Assembly: GCF_000760215.1 (NCBI RefSeq)
Contig: NZ_JNAW01000002.1
Coordinates: 528,300-592,299 of the forward strand
Source: Prochlorococcus sp. MIT 0603
Lineage (GTDB): Bacteria; Cyanobacteriota; Cyanobacteriia; PCC-6307; Cyanobiaceae
Length of the DNA stretch: 64,000 bases
Direction: 5' to 3'
Below the pieces are notes generated by a model. That model did no database searches. It had not been told where the DNA came from and worked only from the letters and a program-made list of their open reading frames with translations. The position numbers were made by a program, and so were the translations under genes. This document shows, one piece after another, positions 7,090 to 15,981 of the stretch (within the stretch, counting starts at the first letter, position 1; the number at the start of each line of letters is the position of its first letter).

Positions 7090-9396
7090 ATGTTTACGGT
7101 AGCCAAAATACTCGAAATGCTACCCAAGGAAGGGACCTTAGAGATCAAAACTCTCGAAAAAATGCTTAGATTGACCAAGAAACTAGAGAAAACTAGACTA
7201 GAAATAGCCTTAAAAGCCCTAAATAAACTTGGAATAATTCACCGAAATACCGATGATCTAGTTCAGGCAGGTAATTTAGAAGACACAATTACAGCTACCA
7301 TTCGCTGTAGCAGCAAAGGATATAGCTTTGCAATGAGAGACGATGGAGAGGAAGATATATATATACGAGAAAAATATCTCAATCAAGCATGGCACGGAGA
7401 CAAAGTTTTAGTATCTATAAACCGTGAAGGAGTTAAGAGAAGATCTCCTGAAGGATTAGTTATTTGTATCTTAGAACGATCTAAAACAAATTTACTTGGG
7501 ACACTTACTCAATATAAAGAAACACTTTTAGCTAAACCATTAGACGAAAGAATACTTGCAAAGGTCTTACTTCCACAAACAGACATTAAATATTTTACTG
7601 ATAAACAATCAAACAGCATAGTAGATATAAAAATAATTAAATATCCTATTGCCCAAAATCAAGCAATGGGTCAAATTTCAAGAAAATTAAGTCTAAATGA
7701 AGGGTTATCAGGAGATATAGAAATACTAAAAACAAAGTATAACCTCCTTAATGATACATCTTCGCCAAAAGTAGCGCCTAAAAAAACATTACAAAAACAA
7801 AGAATAAACCTTGAAGACCAGAATTCATTATTGCTTAAAAGCTGGAAATTAGATGATAGTCCTATCTTACCTGCTCTTTACTCTGAGCCTTATGATGGAG
7901 GCTTTAAGATTTGGTTACATGTTCCTACTATTTCAGAACGGTTATCACTCGGAAGTAAACTAGATGATTGGATAAAGGACAGATCAAATTCAATATGTTT
8001 AGCTACAAAATGGAAAAATATTTTAAATAAAGGGCTTATAACTGAATCTGGTTTTAATATTAACGAGAGTAATGACGCCATCACTTTAGAGTTCAATATT
8101 TCTAAAACAGGTGAATGTAAATCATGGAAGTTTTATTTAAGTACTATTAAACCAAAAGCATTGGTGACCCAAGAGCATTTGGAAATTATACAAAAAAGGA
8201 GTCCTAAATCTAAAACAATTCCATTAAAACTAAAGCCTTTAAAAGAAAATCTAAGTATTATTCATAACTTATTGTATTCAGTTAAATTAATAGATCAACA
8301 ACTTATTCAACTAGGTGTTATTCATCTAGAACAAGATCAACCCAAAATTGATATACTTGATGATCTTCGATTCCCTATACCTGGTGGAAAATTAAATGGC
8401 TGGATTCCTGTCCTAGATCTTACAGATCCTCAGTCCATACTTAATGTCTTTTGTAAATATTCAAATATAATCTTATATGAACATTTAAGTTCATATAAGT
8501 TAGACTTTATATGCTTGGCAAAGGCTGAATCCCTACAAATACAGGTTAATGATATAGTTAAATCAGCTCTTGTCCTAGATACAAGCATTAATGTTAATGA
8601 TGAAGGATATATTAAATTTTCAGACTTGCTGTCTGCTGTTAAAGAATCACCGAACAAAAGAGTAATTGAAAAAATTATCAAGAATAATTTACCTGATTAT
8701 AAATACTACGAATCTACTAGTCCTGTTCTGATACAAGAAGACTCAAATTCGACTAGATTAGCTGATAATGAAGATTTACCAAGTAATTTAGAGGCACCTT
8801 GGTCTAATCCAGGTATTAATTATGCGGATATTGTCAATCAGCATATTCTCATTAAATTATTAGTTGACGGAAAAAGTAAAATCATAAAAAACTCTAAGGG
8901 TCTTCCATCACTAGGTGAAAAGCCAATCTCAAAATCACTAGATTGGAATGTATTCTCTCCTTCTGTAAAGTCAAATATCCAGAAAATATGTAGCCAAGCT
9001 CTAGTGGGTAATCTTAATTCAAAAATAACTCAGGCTTCCCAATTTAGAGAAGGACTTTTCTCATTATTGCAACTCCGATATATAGAAAAAGATATAGGAA
9101 AAGTTGTAGAAGGAATTATTACAGGTGTTCAAAGCTATGGCTTCTTTGTAGAAATTCAACCTGCTCTTGTTGAAGGACTTGTACATGTAAGTACTCTAGA
9201 TGATGATTGGTATGAATACCGTTCAAGGCAGAATCTGCTTGTAGGTAGAAAATACAAGAAGACATTTCAAATCGGTGATCCCATTAAAGTTAAAATTCAG
9301 AAAGTTGACATACTTAGAAATCAAATTGATTTAGATGTTAATGATTTCGACAAAATCGATGATAAAACAATTCAGCAAGAACAAGAGATTGAATAA
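7090..9396 (+). CDS. RNase II/R (RNB) family protein, Zam-like, with degenerate active site
   Basis: 768 aa. The order is an N-terminal winged-helix/cold-shock part (to about residue 130), an RNB-like core (about 240-600) and a C-terminal S1 RNA-binding domain (about 671-755, GKVVEGIITGVQSYGFFVEI). In active RNB enzymes four aspartates in a DxxxxxDxDD pattern bind Mg2+, and the matching stretch here (LDDSPILPALYSEPY, about 255-269) keeps at most the first. The conserved SPIRxY near the end of the core reads SNPGINY (about 572), losing the catalytic Arg. It may therefore bind RNA without degrading it. Cyanobacterial relatives are called Zam (acetazolamide resistance). It starts a run with ubiX, whose ATG is 3 bases after this stop. 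Confidence 0.85.
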   Translation: MFTVAKILEMLPKEGTLEIKTLEKMLRLTKKLEKTRLEIALKALNKLGIIHRNTDDLVQAGNLEDTITATIRCSSKGYSFAMRDDGEEDIYIREKYLNQAWHGDKVLVSINREGVKRRSPEGLVICILERSKTNLLGTLTQYKETLLAKPLDERILAKVLLPQTDIKYFTDKQSNSIVDIKIIKYPIAQNQAMGQISRKLSLNEGLSGDIEILKTKYNLLNDTSSPKVAPKKTLQKQRINLEDQNSLLLKSWKLDDSPILPALYSEPYDGGFKIWLHVPTISERLSLGSKLDDWIKDRSNSICLATKWKNILNKGLITESGFNINESNDAITLEFNISKTGECKSWKFYLSTIKPKALVTQEHLEIIQKRSPKSKTIPLKLKPLKENLSIIHNLLYSVKLIDQQLIQLGVIHLEQDQPKIDILDDLRFPIPGGKLNGWIPVLDLTDPQSILNVFCKYSNIILYEHLSSYKLDFICLAKAESLQIQVNDIVKSALVLDTSINVNDEGYIKFSDLLSAVKESPNKRVIEKIIKNNLPDYKYYESTSPVLIQEDSNSTRLADNEDLPSNLEAPWSNPGINYADIVNQHILIKLLVDGKSKIIKNSKGLPSLGEKPISKSLDWNVFSPSVKSNIQKICSQALVGNLNSKITQASQFREGLFSLLQLRYIEKDIGKVVEGIITGVQSYGFFVEIQPALVEGLVHVSTLDDDWYEYRSRQNLLVGRKYKKTFQIGDPIKVKIQKVDILRNQIDLDVNDFDKIDDKTIQQEQEIE

Positions 9397-9399
9397 TCC

Positions 9400-9999
9400 A
9401 TGACTACAATTATTATTGCTGTTACCGGAGCATCTGCTCAAGTATTAGCAGAACGTGCGATTGATCTTACTCTTCAATCTAATCATACTATTGATCTAAT
9501 TCTTAGTAGAGGAGCCTATGAAGTATGGAATGCAGAGCATGGAATCAATATACCCATAGACCCTATAAAGCAAGAATTTTTCTGGAGGCAACGCTTAGAT
9601 AATCATTCCGGCCATCTTTCTTGTCATAAATGGAATGAGAATGCTGCATCAATAGCTAGTGGAAGTTACTTAACTAAAGGTATGATTGTAATTCCTTGCA
9701 CCATGGGCACTCTTGGAAGAATAGCCTCAGGTTGTTCTACAAACTTAATAGAAAGATGTGCTGATGTTCATCTAAAAGAAGGTCGCAACCTAGTTATATC
9801 ACCTCGTGAAAGTCCCTTTAATCTTATTCATCTAAGGAATATGACGACATTGTGTGAATCTGGAGCGAAAATAATACCATGCATACCAGCATGGTATGCA
9901 AAACCTAAGGATTTAAATGAAATGATAGACTTTATGGTTGTTAGATTATTTGATTCATTCGAAATAGAAATGAAAAAAATTAATCGCTGGAATGGATAA
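9400..9999 (+). CDS. ubiX: Flavin prenyltransferase UbiX
   Basis: 199 aa. It begins TTIIIAVTGASAQVLAERAI with the nucleotide-binding GASG-like loop, and has SCHKWNENAASIASGSYLTK and VISPRESPFNLIHLRNMTTL, both typical of UbiX/Pad1. The enzyme joins a dimethylallyl group to FMN to make prenylated FMN, the cofactor of UbiD-type decarboxylases, here probably for plastoquinone/quinone-type or other aromatic decarboxylation. It is 3 bases downstream of the RNB-like gene and 5 bases upstream of the next gene, so the three form one operon. Confidence 0.92.
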   Translation: MTTIIIAVTGASAQVLAERAIDLTLQSNHTIDLILSRGAYEVWNAEHGINIPIDPIKQEFFWRQRLDNHSGHLSCHKWNENAASIASGSYLTKGMIVIPCTMGTLGRIASGCSTNLIERCADVHLKEGRNLVISPRESPFNLIHLRNMTTLCESGAKIIPCIPAWYAKPKDLNEMIDFMVVRLFDSFEIEMKKINRWNG

Positions 10000-10004
10000 A
10001 TTAT

Positions 10005-10574
10005 ATGAAAAGATTTAATAATTTTATTCTGATTATATTTTTATTACCTCTTATTATCACCTTAATTGTAGCCTCATTTAATCTAAACAAAAAAAGCAAG
10101 ATTAATTTTCTTATATGGGAAACAGAACCACTTAATTTTGGATTAGTATTAGCCTTAGGATCTATTATAGGAGCATCAGTATCATCTTTAAGTATTATAT
10201 TACAAAATCAAAATATCTCAACTAAAAGAAGAACTACAAGGATGTCATACAATAATTCAATCTATTCAGATGAATTTAATGATCATAATGAATCACAAAG
10301 TTTAGAAGTACAAGAAGAGGAGAATTATACATATATAGAAAGAGATATCAGAGATCCATCCCCTACATTATCTGTTCCTTTTAAAATAATTAAAAATAAA
10401 TCCAAGCAATATGACGATTATAATCGAGGTTCATATTCACCTAAAGATATACGTAAAAACAATGAATCAATGCAACAACCTGCTCAACAAAGTATAAGTT
10501 ATGATGATATAGATAATGATTCTGATTCTGATTCTGATTCTGATTGGATGTCCACTAACTATGATCAGTGGTAA
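10005..10574 (+). CDS. Small membrane protein with acidic, disordered tail
   Basis: 189 aa. There are two hydrophobic helices near residues 5-25 and 42-68 (LNFGLVLALGSIIGASVSSL), then about 120 hydrophilic residues rich in Asn, Asp, Ser and Gln, ending in a (Asp-Ser)n run encoded by a hexanucleotide repeat. The helix pair resembles the LapA-type fold of many small bacterial membrane proteins, but I do not recognise a family with confidence. It follows ubiX by 5 bases. The disordered tail may vary between strains. Confidence 0.7.
   Translation: MKRFNNFILIIFLLPLIITLIVASFNLNKKSKINFLIWETEPLNFGLVLALGSIIGASVSSLSIILQNQNISTKRRTTRMSYNNSIYSDEFNDHNESQSLEVQEEENYTYIERDIRDPSPTLSVPFKIIKNKSKQYDDYNRGSYSPKDIRKNNESMQQPAQQSISYDDIDNDSDSDSDSDWMSTNYDQW
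10518..10547 (+). repeat. GATTCT hexanucleotide tandem repeat
   Basis: Four exact copies of GATTCT from 10518 to 10541, followed by GATTGG. They encode alternating Asp-Ser in the tail of the membrane protein. Such repeats are prone to copy-number change without breaking the frame, as the unit is six bases. Confidence 0.8.
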
Positions 10575-10642
10575 GCCTTGTAGAACTCATTAATGAAATC
10601 TACCAATTATACTCTAAGCTATAAATAGCAAATATAAATCCC

Positions 10643-11095
10643 TTGGAAAGCAATCAAGACTCTAATACTAAAATGAATGATAATATTTCTTCTAGCAAGG
10701 CTCCAGAAACTACTGCTTTAAAAAAAAAGATACCTAAGCTAGAGGATAAACCTTTTCACGAATTCATAAATTCTCATCTTATCCCGACTATTCAAAAAGA
10801 ACTGAAGGCACGAGGCTGCCCTATAGATACTCTTATTCTAAAAAAAGATCAACGTCCTGTAGTGGGGGGAGAATGTTGGATTGTTTTTGGACAGTTTCCT
10901 AATGGAAGAAGATTTTGGATAACGTTTAACTCAGACAGTATTACTTCACAAAAAAACATATCACTATCAGAAACTTCAGTTTTACCAAGTTCACTTGAAT
11001 CATTTCTGATAGATGAAAAAAAAATCACCCTCAAATTAATAACCTCGAGGTTTTTGCAGCGTTTGAATGGTCAGAAATGGTTAGGTATCAACTAA
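10643..11095 (+). CDS. DUF2996-family protein
   Basis: 150 aa from a TTG at 10643, with an ATG 10 codons later (10673) as the alternative start. After a charged N-terminus comes LEDKPFHEFINSHLIPTIQK and the block VVGGECWIVFGQFPNGRRFW, which I associate with DUF2996, a family restricted to cyanobacteria and plants. Its function is unknown to me. The protein is soluble, with no membrane segment. It is followed by a 150-base spacer leading to acsF, which carries one arm of a 12-base inverted repeat whose other arm lies inside this gene. Confidence 0.7.
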   Translation: MESNQDSNTKMNDNISSSKAPETTALKKKIPKLEDKPFHEFINSHLIPTIQKELKARGCPIDTLILKKDQRPVVGGECWIVFGQFPNGRRFWITFNSDSITSQKNISLSETSVLPSSLESFLIDEKKITLKLITSRFLQRLNGQKWLGIN

Positions 11096-11158
11096 GTTCT
11101 TTGCATATACATAAAGGATATTTATATTAGTATCGGATTTACTAGGTGACCATTCAAA
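11062..11158. repeat. 12-base inverted repeat flanking the 3' end of the DUF2996 gene
   Basis: TTTGAATGGTCA at 11062-11073 is the exact reverse complement of TGACCATTCAAA at 11147-11158. The spacer of 73 bases contains the stop codon. It could form a long stem at the end of the message or in a leader read toward acsF. Confidence 0.5.
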
Positions 11159-11244
11159 ATATATTATTTCTAATCGCTACATGAAGATTTTGCGAGAATT
11201 AGGCTAAATAGTCTTATTATTACCATCAAAATTAGAAGAAGTAA

Positions 11245-12291
11245 ATGACCAGTGCAACTTCAGAGGCTCTTGGAGGATTAGCTAGGAATGAGCTTCCCCC
11301 TCATCTAGACGAAAATCTGCTCACTCCAAGATTTTATACAACTGAATTTGAAAAAGCAGCAAAGACAGATCTTGAGATAGCTCGAAAAGACTTTGAAGCT
11401 ATGTTTAAAGAGATGGAAGCTGACTATAATTTAAAGCACTTTGATAGGAAGGCATCTCTAGAAAGACTTCAAGACTTGTCTCCTGAAGATAAATCCATTT
11501 ACGAGAGCTATTTGGTTCGCTCTGTAGTATCAGAGTTTTCAGGATTTTTACTTTTCAAAGAAATATCTAATAGATTTAAAAAAGCTGGTCGACCTGAACT
11601 TGGACAGTTTTTCACCTTTTTAGCAAGAGATGAAGCACGTCATGCAGGATTCCTTGGCAGAGCTTTAAAAACAGAGGGTATTAATGTTGATCTGCCAAAT
11701 CTACCTAAAAAAAGAGCTGCTACATTCTTTCCATTGAGTTGGGTTCTTTATTCACTTTATTTATCTGAGAAAATTGGTTATTGGAGGTATATCCTTATCA
11801 ATAGACACTTAAATGAACATCCAGAAAAGGTATGTGCACCATTATTTGACTTTTTTGAGCCTTGGTGCCAAGACGAAAATCGCCATGGTGATTGTATAAA
11901 TATGATGATGCGTTGTTGGCCAGGAATGACAAAGGGGTTTAGAGGTAAGATTTTAAGTAGATTTTTCCTATGGACAGTTTTCTTAACTCATACACTCACA
12001 GTATGTGAAAGAGGGGATTTCTATAAACTTTTAGGAATAGATCCTATCTTATTTGACGAAGAAGTAATTATTCAGACAAATAACACTTCTAAGAATGCAT
12101 TCCCTTGGGTTTACAATTTTGATGATGGTAAATTTTTAAAACTGAGAATCGAGATTCTTAACGCATTTAAAACATGGAGAAAAGAAAGTGGCCTTAAAAA
12201 GCCTTTAGCACTTGCAAAATTTGTATCCTTAATTTTAAGACAATTTGTATTACCTATGGAAAAAACAAATGCTGTTAGATATGGACATTAA
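11245..12291 (+). CDS. acsF: Mg-protoporphyrin IX monomethyl ester oxidative cyclase
   Basis: 348 aa, the usual length. It is the diiron oxidase that forms the fifth (isocyclic) ring of chlorophyll, using O2. The conserved start DFEAMFKEMEADYNLKHFDR and the diiron ligand motifs are present: the E-x6-x-H type helix RDEARHAGFLGRAL (about residues 129-142) and WCQDENRHGD (about 208-217). It faces a ferredoxin gene and a Ycf54-like gene, whose products match the known needs of the reaction (an electron donor and an assembly factor). An anaerobic BchE alternative is not seen in this window. Confidence 0.96.
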   Translation: MTSATSEALGGLARNELPPHLDENLLTPRFYTTEFEKAAKTDLEIARKDFEAMFKEMEADYNLKHFDRKASLERLQDLSPEDKSIYESYLVRSVVSEFSGFLLFKEISNRFKKAGRPELGQFFTFLARDEARHAGFLGRALKTEGINVDLPNLPKKRAATFFPLSWVLYSLYLSEKIGYWRYILINRHLNEHPEKVCAPLFDFFEPWCQDENRHGDCINMMMRCWPGMTKGFRGKILSRFFLWTVFLTHTLTVCERGDFYKLLGIDPILFDEEVIIQTNNTSKNAFPWVYNFDDGKFLKLRIEILNAFKTWRKESGLKKPLALAKFVSLILRQFVLPMEKTNAVRYGH

Positions 12292-12310
12292 TTTTATAAA
12301 GTACTTATAA

Positions 12311-12685
12311 TTAAATATCAAAAGGGTTACCAGCTTTATTTTTTACAGATCCTAAATACTTACCAAATTGTAATTCATAAACCTCATCATCATCTTGAGT
12401 TTCCATCTCTGATGATGCTATAGCCCTTGCTATGCATAGAAGTCCATAACCCTTTTCTTGCATTTGATGAGAAAGACCAATACCATCTCTTTGATCAATT
12501 CTTCCAGACATAATTTTTACAGCACAGCTTGTACAGCAACCATTTCGACAGGAAAAAGGTAGTTTATGGCCATGCTCTTCAAAATATCTAAGAATGTTCT
12601 CACCATGAGGCACATTCATTGTTACCTTTCTATTTTCGCCATGAAAGTAAATAGTGATTTTGTGAGTCGCCTTATCAGTCATCAA
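12311..12685 (-). CDS. Plant-type [2Fe-2S] ferredoxin with C-terminal extension
   Basis: 124 aa. The cluster motif C-x4-C-x2-C is FSCRNGCCTSCAVK, with the fourth Cys in LLCIARA about 30 residues later. Ordinary PetF is about 98 aa, and this protein has an acidic C-terminal extension (DDDEVYELQFGKYLG...), as in the FdC-type ferredoxins of plants and cyanobacteria. Placed convergently to acsF, 19 bases apart, and one base after the Ycf54-like gene on the same strand, it is a good candidate electron donor for the cyclase, which is known to need reduced ferredoxin. That link is an inference. Confidence 0.88.
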   Translation of the reverse strand: MMTDKATHKITIYFHGENRKVTMNVPHGENILRYFEEHGHKLPFSCRNGCCTSCAVKIMSGRIDQRDGIGLSHQMQEKGYGLLCIARAIASSEMETQDDDEVYELQFGKYLGSVKNKAGNPFDI

Positions 12686-13024
12686 TCAGTGTAAATCTGA
12701 GCTGCTTATATCTCTACCCTGAGCAGGTGGTGGTAATGCCATTGCGTCGCTTTTCAACATGTCAATATCTAAGTTCATGATTGAAAGATCTCCTCCAAAT
12801 CTAAGTTGGAGCCATTCTATTGCTGTTTTTTCTTCTGCAACTACAGCTTCTAGTTCTAGGTTTGACACTTGAAATTGCTTCACTAAAGCTGGGCAAAGAT
12901 ACCAAAAGGCTACATCAGGACCTAACCTGTTACGTCTTTCTGAGATTGTTTCACGTAACTGCCCATTTCCACATAGTTGACCTGTGGGAGCAATTAAAAC
13001 GTAAAGAGCTTTTTCGCTGGTCAT
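12686..13024 (-). CDS. ycf54: Ycf54-like protein (DUF2488), cyclase assembly factor
   Basis: 112 aa. The features YVLIAPT, an ERR after a short helix, FWYLCPAL and IEWLQLRFGG follow the pattern of Ycf54 (VLAS...ER...FW...PAF...ITWLKLR). Ycf54 binds AcsF and is required for its accumulation or activity. The stop directly abuts the ATG of the ferredoxin gene, with no gap, so they are co-transcribed. The 30-residue C-terminal tail is not conserved. The assignment rests on pattern plus the acsF neighbourhood, and a profile search would settle it. Confidence 0.75.
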   Translation of the reverse strand: MTSEKALYVLIAPTGQLCGNGQLRETISERRNRLGPDVAFWYLCPALVKQFQVSNLELEAVVAEEKTAIEWLQLRFGGDLSIMNLDIDMLKSDAMALPPPAQGRDISSSDLH

Positions 13025-13166
13025 ACAACTGCAATTCTACAAACTTCCTTAACTGTAATAGGAGAGTCATATATACAATTAGTTTAAATGAAAGGGTATC
13101 TCGACTTTATTAATAATTTGGATTTTTACAGATTAAGATAAAAGTGTCTAAGAGCAGTATTGATCA

Positions 13167-14606
13167 TTGACAATTACAAATCCATCTAAGGACTACCTTG
13201 ATACTGAATTAATAGACTCTAATTTCAAGAGAAATCTAGAAAATCTACTTAATTATGGAATCTCTGCAGGGGCTGATTTTGTAGAGATTTTTGTTGAAAG
13301 CACTGATAGCATTGGCTTACTAGCAGAACAAGATACTGTAACTAGTGTTAATCCCTCATTAGGGAAGGGTGTTGGCATAAGAGCTTTTTTAGGGACTAAG
13401 GATGGCTTTGTCTCAACAAATGACCTTTCTGAACAAGGGCTAAGATTTGCCCTTGATCAAGCACTAGGGATGCTTGGATTAGAAAAAATATCGATTATAG
13501 ATACTACATTCTCTGGCTTGAAAGCTATTAATGACTATGGATTAGAGAAACGTAAAATTATGAATGAATGTCCAAGTCTTAAAGATATATCTGCAAAAAT
13601 GCTTGAAGCTACATATTTTTTACTAAAGAATGGGAAGCATATAAGTGTTAGGAGAGGTAGTTATTCAAAAACAAAACAGGAAGTTATTGTTGCTGGAAGT
13701 GATGGAACTTATGCAAGAGATATACGTTTATATCAATCAATTGGTTTAAATGTATTAGCACTAGATAAAGATTATAGATCAAGTATTGGTAGAAGAATTG
13801 GAACTGAAGGCAAACCATCTTCACTATTAGATTGGGATTCAGAACAAGCAGCGAATGAAATAAATGAGAGTGCCGAAAAAATGCTCTATGCGAAATACGT
13901 TTCAGCTGGTCAAAAGCCTGTGGTTTTAGCTAATAAATTTGGTGGTGTTATTTTTCATGAGGCATGTGGACATTTACTTGAAACAACTCAAATCGAAAGG
14001 GGAACTACGCCATTCGAAAATAAATTAAATCAAAGAATTGCAAATAAAGCTGTTACGGCAGTAGATGAGGGACTTACAGATGGAGCATTTGGTTCAATAG
14101 CTATGGATGATGAAGGTATGGAAACACAGAAAACTATACTTATACAGGACGGCGTATTAAAAAGGTTTCTTAGTGATAGAGCTGGCCAAATACGTACAGG
14201 ACATAACCGTACAGGAAGTGGAAGGAGACAAAGCTATTCATTTGCTGCAGCAAGTCGTATGAGAAATACTTTTATAGACAAAGGTCCATATACCCCTAAA
14301 CAATTAATTGAAAGCATAGATGATGGTATTTATTGCAAATCAATGGGTGGGGGAAGCGTAGGAGCAACAGGTCAATTCAATTTTTCAGTTGAAGAAGGCT
14401 ATTTGATAAAGAATGGAAAACTTAGAGATCCTGTAAAAGGTGCAACTTTAATCGGAGAGGCTGTTGACATAATGCCTCGAATATCAATGTGTGCAAATGA
14501 TCTTGAACTTGCACCAGGTTTTTGTGGATCAGTAAGTGGAAATATCAATGTCACAGTGGGCCAACCACATATAAAAGTTGATTCAATTACAATCGGGGGT
14601 CGATAA
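13167..14606 (+). CDS. tldD: Metalloprotease subunit TldD
   Basis: 479 aa from a TTG start at 13167. It contains the zinc motif HEACGH (HExxxH, about residues 264-269), the second conserved GxxCGSVSGN block near the C-terminus and the AGxxxVVLANKFGGVIFHE lead-in. TldD and TldE form a heterodimeric cytoplasmic protease whose fissure admits only unfolded peptides. It is known for maturing microcin B17 and degrading CcdA, and has housekeeping roles elsewhere. The next gene encodes the partner. No competing start is close by. Confidence 0.95.
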   Translation: MTITNPSKDYLDTELIDSNFKRNLENLLNYGISAGADFVEIFVESTDSIGLLAEQDTVTSVNPSLGKGVGIRAFLGTKDGFVSTNDLSEQGLRFALDQALGMLGLEKISIIDTTFSGLKAINDYGLEKRKIMNECPSLKDISAKMLEATYFLLKNGKHISVRRGSYSKTKQEVIVAGSDGTYARDIRLYQSIGLNVLALDKDYRSSIGRRIGTEGKPSSLLDWDSEQAANEINESAEKMLYAKYVSAGQKPVVLANKFGGVIFHEACGHLLETTQIERGTTPFENKLNQRIANKAVTAVDEGLTDGAFGSIAMDDEGMETQKTILIQDGVLKRFLSDRAGQIRTGHNRTGSGRRQSYSFAAASRMRNTFIDKGPYTPKQLIESIDDGIYCKSMGGGSVGATGQFNFSVEEGYLIKNGKLRDPVKGATLIGEAVDIMPRISMCANDLELAPGFCGSVSGNINVTVGQPHIKVDSITIGGR

Positions 14607-14607
14607 A

Positions 14608-15981
14608 ATGAGGGAAAAAAACCAATTAATAGACAAAACTGGATTGAGAGATACTCTCTCAAAATTGTCTAAAGAAATTAATATAAGCAAATGGGATCTA
14701 GGAGCTTCTATTGGCAAGGATATTTCTGTACAAATTCAAAAGGGGAGCCCGAAGCAGGTCAAAGCCTCTCAAAAGAGTTCAATAACAATTAGGGTTTGGA
14801 ATTCAAACAATGCAGTTGGTATAACAAGTACAACTGACCTCTCAGAGTTAGGCTTAAAAAAAGCTCTTAATAGTGCTTTATTAGCTAGTAATTATGGCAA
14901 TATAAGAGAATCTCCAGAGTTCTCTATCACATCTAAGAATAAATTACCAGTACTAGATAGGCCCATTAGACAACAAATAGGAGTGAAAAGGCTCCTGGAT
15001 AGTTTAATAAGAGCAGAAAATGATCTTTTAAATAAACATAAAGCCATAGAAGGAGTCCCATATAATGGTTTTGGAGAAACTCAATATGAACGGGTATATA
15101 TTAATAGTGATGGAGCATTACGTCATATGGAAAGTACACAAGCAAGTCTATATTTATATGCTAGAGCACAGGAAGAAGGTAAGAAGCCTAGAAGTTCAGG
15201 TTCGATAAGAGTTGATTATGGTGCTACAGATATTGATATAGATAATTGTGTAGAAGAAGCTGCAAATAAGACCTTAGATCATCTTAATTATCATCCAATT
15301 AAAACAGGTAAATATCTTATATGCTTTAAACCAGAAGCATTTCTTGATCTTATATCGTCTTTTAGCAATATCTATAATGCAAGATCAATACTTGATGGTC
15401 TTAGCCTTTCTAATAAGGATTCATTAGGTGAAAAAATATCTAGTGATATATTATCCCTAAATGATAATGGCTTACATGTTGCAAATTATGGTTCATGTAG
15501 TTTTGATGGAGAAGGAACACCTACTCAAGATATATCTATAATAGATTCAGGAATATTAGTTAATTTTATTCATTCGGAGGCAACTGCTAGATTGCTTAAT
15601 TCATTACCTACAGGACATGCTGGTTTAGGTGCTAAAGTATCAGTATCACCAGATTGGCCTGTAATAAATAAATCAAAAAAATCGATAGCAAAATATCCTC
15701 ATTTAAATCACAAATTGACAACTAACGAGTTTATTCTTGTAGAGAATCTAAACGCCTTACATGCAGGTATAAAACCAAGTCAAGGTTCATTTTCTCTCCC
15801 CTTTGATGGATGGCATGTAAGAAATGGAGAAAAGGTTTCTATAGAGTCAGCTACTATAGCTGGCGATTTTAGAGCCTTATTAAAAAACATAGTTCAAATA
15901 GAAGGACAGCAAATAAATACTCATCAGGGAGTTTCACCACATGTATGGATCGAAGAATTAGCCATAACTGGTGATTTATGA
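14608..15981 (+). CDS. pmbA: Metalloprotease accessory subunit TldE/PmbA
   Basis: 457 aa from the ATG at 14608, which follows the tldD stop by one base and has GGGGGT a few bases upstream. An in-frame TTG at 14578 would overlap tldD by 29 bases and is less likely. It is the PmbA family: DUF-like fold related to TldD but without HExxxH, with the conserved SFDGEGTPTQDI and NLNALHAGIKPSQGSFSLPF near the C-terminus. It is the non-catalytic half of the TldD/E protease. Its TGA overlaps the fmt ATG (ATGA). Confidence 0.93.
   Translation: MREKNQLIDKTGLRDTLSKLSKEINISKWDLGASIGKDISVQIQKGSPKQVKASQKSSITIRVWNSNNAVGITSTTDLSELGLKKALNSALLASNYGNIRESPEFSITSKNKLPVLDRPIRQQIGVKRLLDSLIRAENDLLNKHKAIEGVPYNGFGETQYERVYINSDGALRHMESTQASLYLYARAQEEGKKPRSSGSIRVDYGATDIDIDNCVEEAANKTLDHLNYHPIKTGKYLICFKPEAFLDLISSFSNIYNARSILDGLSLSNKDSLGEKISSDILSLNDNGLHVANYGSCSFDGEGTPTQDISIIDSGILVNFIHSEATARLLNSLPTGHAGLGAKVSVSPDWPVINKSKKSIAKYPHLNHKLTTNEFILVENLNALHAGIKPSQGSFSLPFDGWHVRNGEKVSIESATIAGDFRALLKNIVQIEGQQINTHQGVSPHVWIEELAITGDL

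Noticed and set aside
12820-13113. A plus-strand 97-codon frame over the Ycf54-like gene
   Set aside because: It starts inside the reverse complement of the conserved minus-strand gene and has no family features.
14578-14607. A longer TldE starting at TTG 14578
   Set aside because: It would overlap tldD by 29 bases and has no supporting ribosome-binding site, whereas the ATG at 14608 has one and sits just after the tldD stop.
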